From Rhodococcus opacus B4 (GTDB taxonomy: Bacteria; Actinomycetota; Actinomycetes; Mycobacteriales; Mycobacteriaceae), in the NCBI RefSeq assembly GCF_000010805.1, contig NC_012522.1, positions 1,612,001 to 1,676,000 on the forward strand: a DNA stretch of 64,000 bases, in the 5' to 3' direction. Below are positions 62,531 through 64,000 of the stretch, piece by piece. The first letter of the stretch is position 1. Each line of letters starts with the position of its first letter. The position numbers and the translations under genes were made by a program. The notes below the pieces were generated by a model. It ran no database searches. It was not told where the DNA came from and worked only from the letters and a program-made list of their open reading frames with translations.

Positions 62531-63702
62531 TTGTTTCCACCCGACCAGGCTGTGAGTTCGGCGATGTCTCCGTACAGCGCCGACTGGTAGGTGAGCATCA
62601 GCTCCTCCACCCCGCCGAACTGATCGCCGACGTGATGGGTGTTCTCCGCCGACAGCTCACGGTCGCCGGAACGTGAGATGAGTTCGTCGATGCGGCTGTC
62701 GAGGCTCATCGCCCGGTTGACTGCCAGCACGGACCGCAGCTGCACCTCGGCTCGGGACAGCAGGTCGCCGATTCGTGCGAGTGCGGCGACGCGGTCGACC
62801 AGTTGATCCCATACCGGCTTCAGCGCGTTCTGCCGGGCCTCGACCTGTTGACGGGCCGTGTCGGAATGGGTGGCGCGCAGCGCTTCGTCGAGTTCGATTC
62901 GGATTCCGCGCAGCGCAACGGTGTCGACGGCGATCTGCGTCAGCTCTTCGGCGAGGTCGAGTTGGTAACGCTGGACCGCGAAGTGCTCCGAGTGCCACAC
63001 CTCGGAACCGTCGATCCTGTCGTAGAGCATCCCCGCAAGGTAGAGGAGGGTGTCGTACGAGTCGGCGAATCTGTCGTTGTCGAGATCGGCACCTCTGCCG
63101 ATGGCGTCGGCGACGCGTCGTCCGACCGCGGCCATCGGGGTGTTCTCGGCCACCTGGCCGAGGCGTTCCGCTGCGGTGCCGCGGGCATAGTTGCCGGCCC
63201 GTTCGAGAGCGGTGCCCGCGATCGGCGCCGGCGTGCGTTGCAGTGCCCGGAACAGTGCCTCACGCTGTTCGAGATCCAGGTGAACACCCTCGCGTCGATC
63301 CCGGCGCATGGCCCGGACTCCGTTGCCGTAGTGCGCCGGCGACATCACCACCGCGGACCGATACGACTGCACCTTGCGGCCCAGTTCGGTGGCACGGTAT
63401 TTGAACAGCAGTTGCGCCGGTCCGGGACGCAGGCTGGCGGCGCGGCGCGCCACCTGGGTGTACTCGTCCGTCAGCAGGCGCAGCGCCCCGAAGCCGCCGA
63501 TCGACGGGATCGTGCGCCCCGCGCGACGTCGGTTCGTGAGTGTCTGCCGAGTGGGGGCGTCGAGACTCCCGGCGGCGATCAGCACGGCGGCGGCGTCCGA
63601 CAGCGGGGCGTGTGTGCCCGTGATCATGGACCGTTCGCACCAGTTGCGGACCTGGAAGGAGATGTGGGCACGACGCTCCTCGTACTGGGCGCTTTCCGAC
63701 AT
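62527..63702 (-). CDS. Unknown helical protein coupled to the F420-type oxidoreductase
   Basis: The product has 391 residues, with AGGAGG close upstream of ATG 63700-63702. I recognise no family. It is soluble, rich in Arg, Ala, Leu and Glu, and predicted almost wholly helical, with long amphipathic stretches ('RQQVEARQNALKPVWDQLVDRVAALARIGDLLSRAEVQL') that may form coiled coils. The middle has 'NDRFADSYDTLLYLAGMLYDRIDGSEVWHSEHFAVQRYQ'. The four-base overlap with the oxidoreductase gene implies a joint role. It has no signal peptide and no visible catalytic motif. Confidence 0.65.
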   Translation of the reverse strand: MSESAQYEERRAHISFQVRNWCERSMITGTHAPLSDAAAVLIAAGSLDAPTRQTLTNRRRAGRTIPSIGGFGALRLLTDEYTQVARRAASLRPGPAQLLFKYRATELGRKVQSYRSAVVMSPAHYGNGVRAMRRDRREGVHLDLEQREALFRALQRTPAPIAGTALERAGNYARGTAAERLGQVAENTPMAAVGRRVADAIGRGADLDNDRFADSYDTLLYLAGMLYDRIDGSEVWHSEHFAVQRYQLDLAEELTQIAVDTVALRGIRIELDEALRATHSDTARQQVEARQNALKPVWDQLVDRVAALARIGDLLSRAEVQLRSVLAVNRAMSLDSRIDELISRSGDRELSAENTHHVGDQFGGVEELMLTYQSALYGDIAELTAWSGGNK

Positions 63703-63773
63703 CGGGACCTCCTGGCAACCGGCTGATCACCACTGTCCCAGAATTTCGACCGGCGCGCTCTAAGCTCTCCCCC

Positions 63774-64000
63774 ATGACCCCGACGGTGCGTGCGGTGCTC
63801 CTGTTCGCGACGGCGTTGCTGGTGGCCGGTTGCGGTCGCGCGGTCGACGGATCCCCCCAGAACGGTGCCGTCGCCGGACCCGCCACCACATCTGCGGTGA
63901 CGACCGCACCGATGTCACCCGCGCCTTCGGTGACGACCGCACCGAGAACGACCACCACGACGACCACGACAACAACAACAACAACAACCCCGGCCCCGGC
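63774..64000 (+). CDS. Lipoprotein with Thr-rich linker, N-terminal part (runs off the window)
   Basis: Starting at ATG 63774, the frame stays open to the end of the window (75 complete codons). Residues 1-19 are a signal sequence ending in the lipobox 'LVAGC', so Cys20 is the likely lipidation site. The mature part has two similar segments (SAVTTAPMSPAP and PSVTTAPRT), then a run of about a dozen Thr codons written as ACG/ACC/ACA, then Pro-Ala. This is a flexible cell-wall-spanning linker. The functional domain lies beyond the window. Confidence 0.75.
   Translation, partial: MTPTVRAVLLFATALLVAGCGRAVDGSPQNGAVAGPATTSAVTTAPMSPAPSVTTAPRTTTTTTTTTTTTTTPAP

Noticed and set aside
63930..64000. The ACN-rich tract as a CRISPR or satellite repeat
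   Set aside because: It lies in frame in a lipoprotein and encodes an ordinary Thr-rich linker.

Overview
The window is high-GC actinobacterial DNA, most likely from a Rhodococcus of the opacus/jostii group. The best single clue is the gene at 40765-41967. It encodes a 400-residue 3-hydroxybenzoate 6-hydroxylase that I recall as nearly the same as the characterised R. jostii RHA1 enzyme, with its key residues His213, Tyr217 and Gln301 at the same positions. Mycothiol-dependent isomerases, an F420-type oxidoreductase, an MTB12-like lipoprotein and a 13E12/DUF222 HNH protein also point to mycolic-acid actinobacteria. There are no tRNA or rRNA genes, transposases or CRISPR arrays. No gene-free stretch exceeds about 230 bases.

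Layout. 1-1.5 kb: the end of a pentapeptide-repeat protein, a terminator, then a DUF4188/DoxX pair behind a nested palindromic operator. 1.4-9.9 kb: recC-recB-recD on the minus strand. 10-13 kb: a pyrimidine-dimer-glycosylase-like protein, a GIY-YIG protein, a one-domain ANTAR protein and an MTB12-like lipoprotein. 13.1-18.3 kb: a minus-strand operon of a giant CtpI-like P-type ATPase between two small membrane proteins that share a VEWPV-type motif, behind a CsoR-type operator. 18.4-21 kb: an unknown protein and a one-chain dihydroxyacetone kinase. 21-34 kb: a minus-strand catabolic run (MHS transporter, NAD-type shikimate/quinate dehydrogenase, OYE-type reductase, aldo/keto reductase, Gfo/Idh dehydrogenase, KstD-like flavoprotein, dehydroshikimate-dehydratase-like TIM barrel, LysR, second MHS transporter, flavin monooxygenase). 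Five consecutive gene pairs in it overlap by 4 or 1 bases. A LysR gene and a divergent SDR close this block at 34.2-35.9 kb.

35.9-42 kb is a complete 3-hydroxybenzoate/gentisate locus: transporter and 6-hydroxylase on the plus strand; gentisate dioxygenase, fumarylpyruvate hydrolase and maleylpyruvate isomerase on the minus strand. An IclR gene lies between the two arms, and each arm's promoter region carries the same 15-base palindrome. 42-50 kb holds a CorA-type transporter with an altered signature, a GltS-like FMN protein, TetR with a divergent patatin/Baeyer-Villiger pair, and an acyl-CoA dehydrogenase/thiolase pair. 50-55 kb is a choline-to-betaine type set (GMC oxidase, APC permease, aldehyde dehydrogenase). 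55-60 kb has an aldo/keto reductase, a secreted tyrosine phosphatase and three SDRs. 60-64 kb has a secreted protein, a DinB-like protein, a DUF222 HNH protein behind an SOS-like box, an F420-type oxidoreductase coupled to an unknown helical protein, and the start of a lipoprotein.

The least explained structures are: a four-copy 40-base palindromic repeat that supplies stop codons and one protein C-terminus; the CsoR-site/P-type-ATPase/paired-small-protein operon, whose ATPase contains a degenerate second P domain; and the 13-kb hydroaromatic-type catabolic run.
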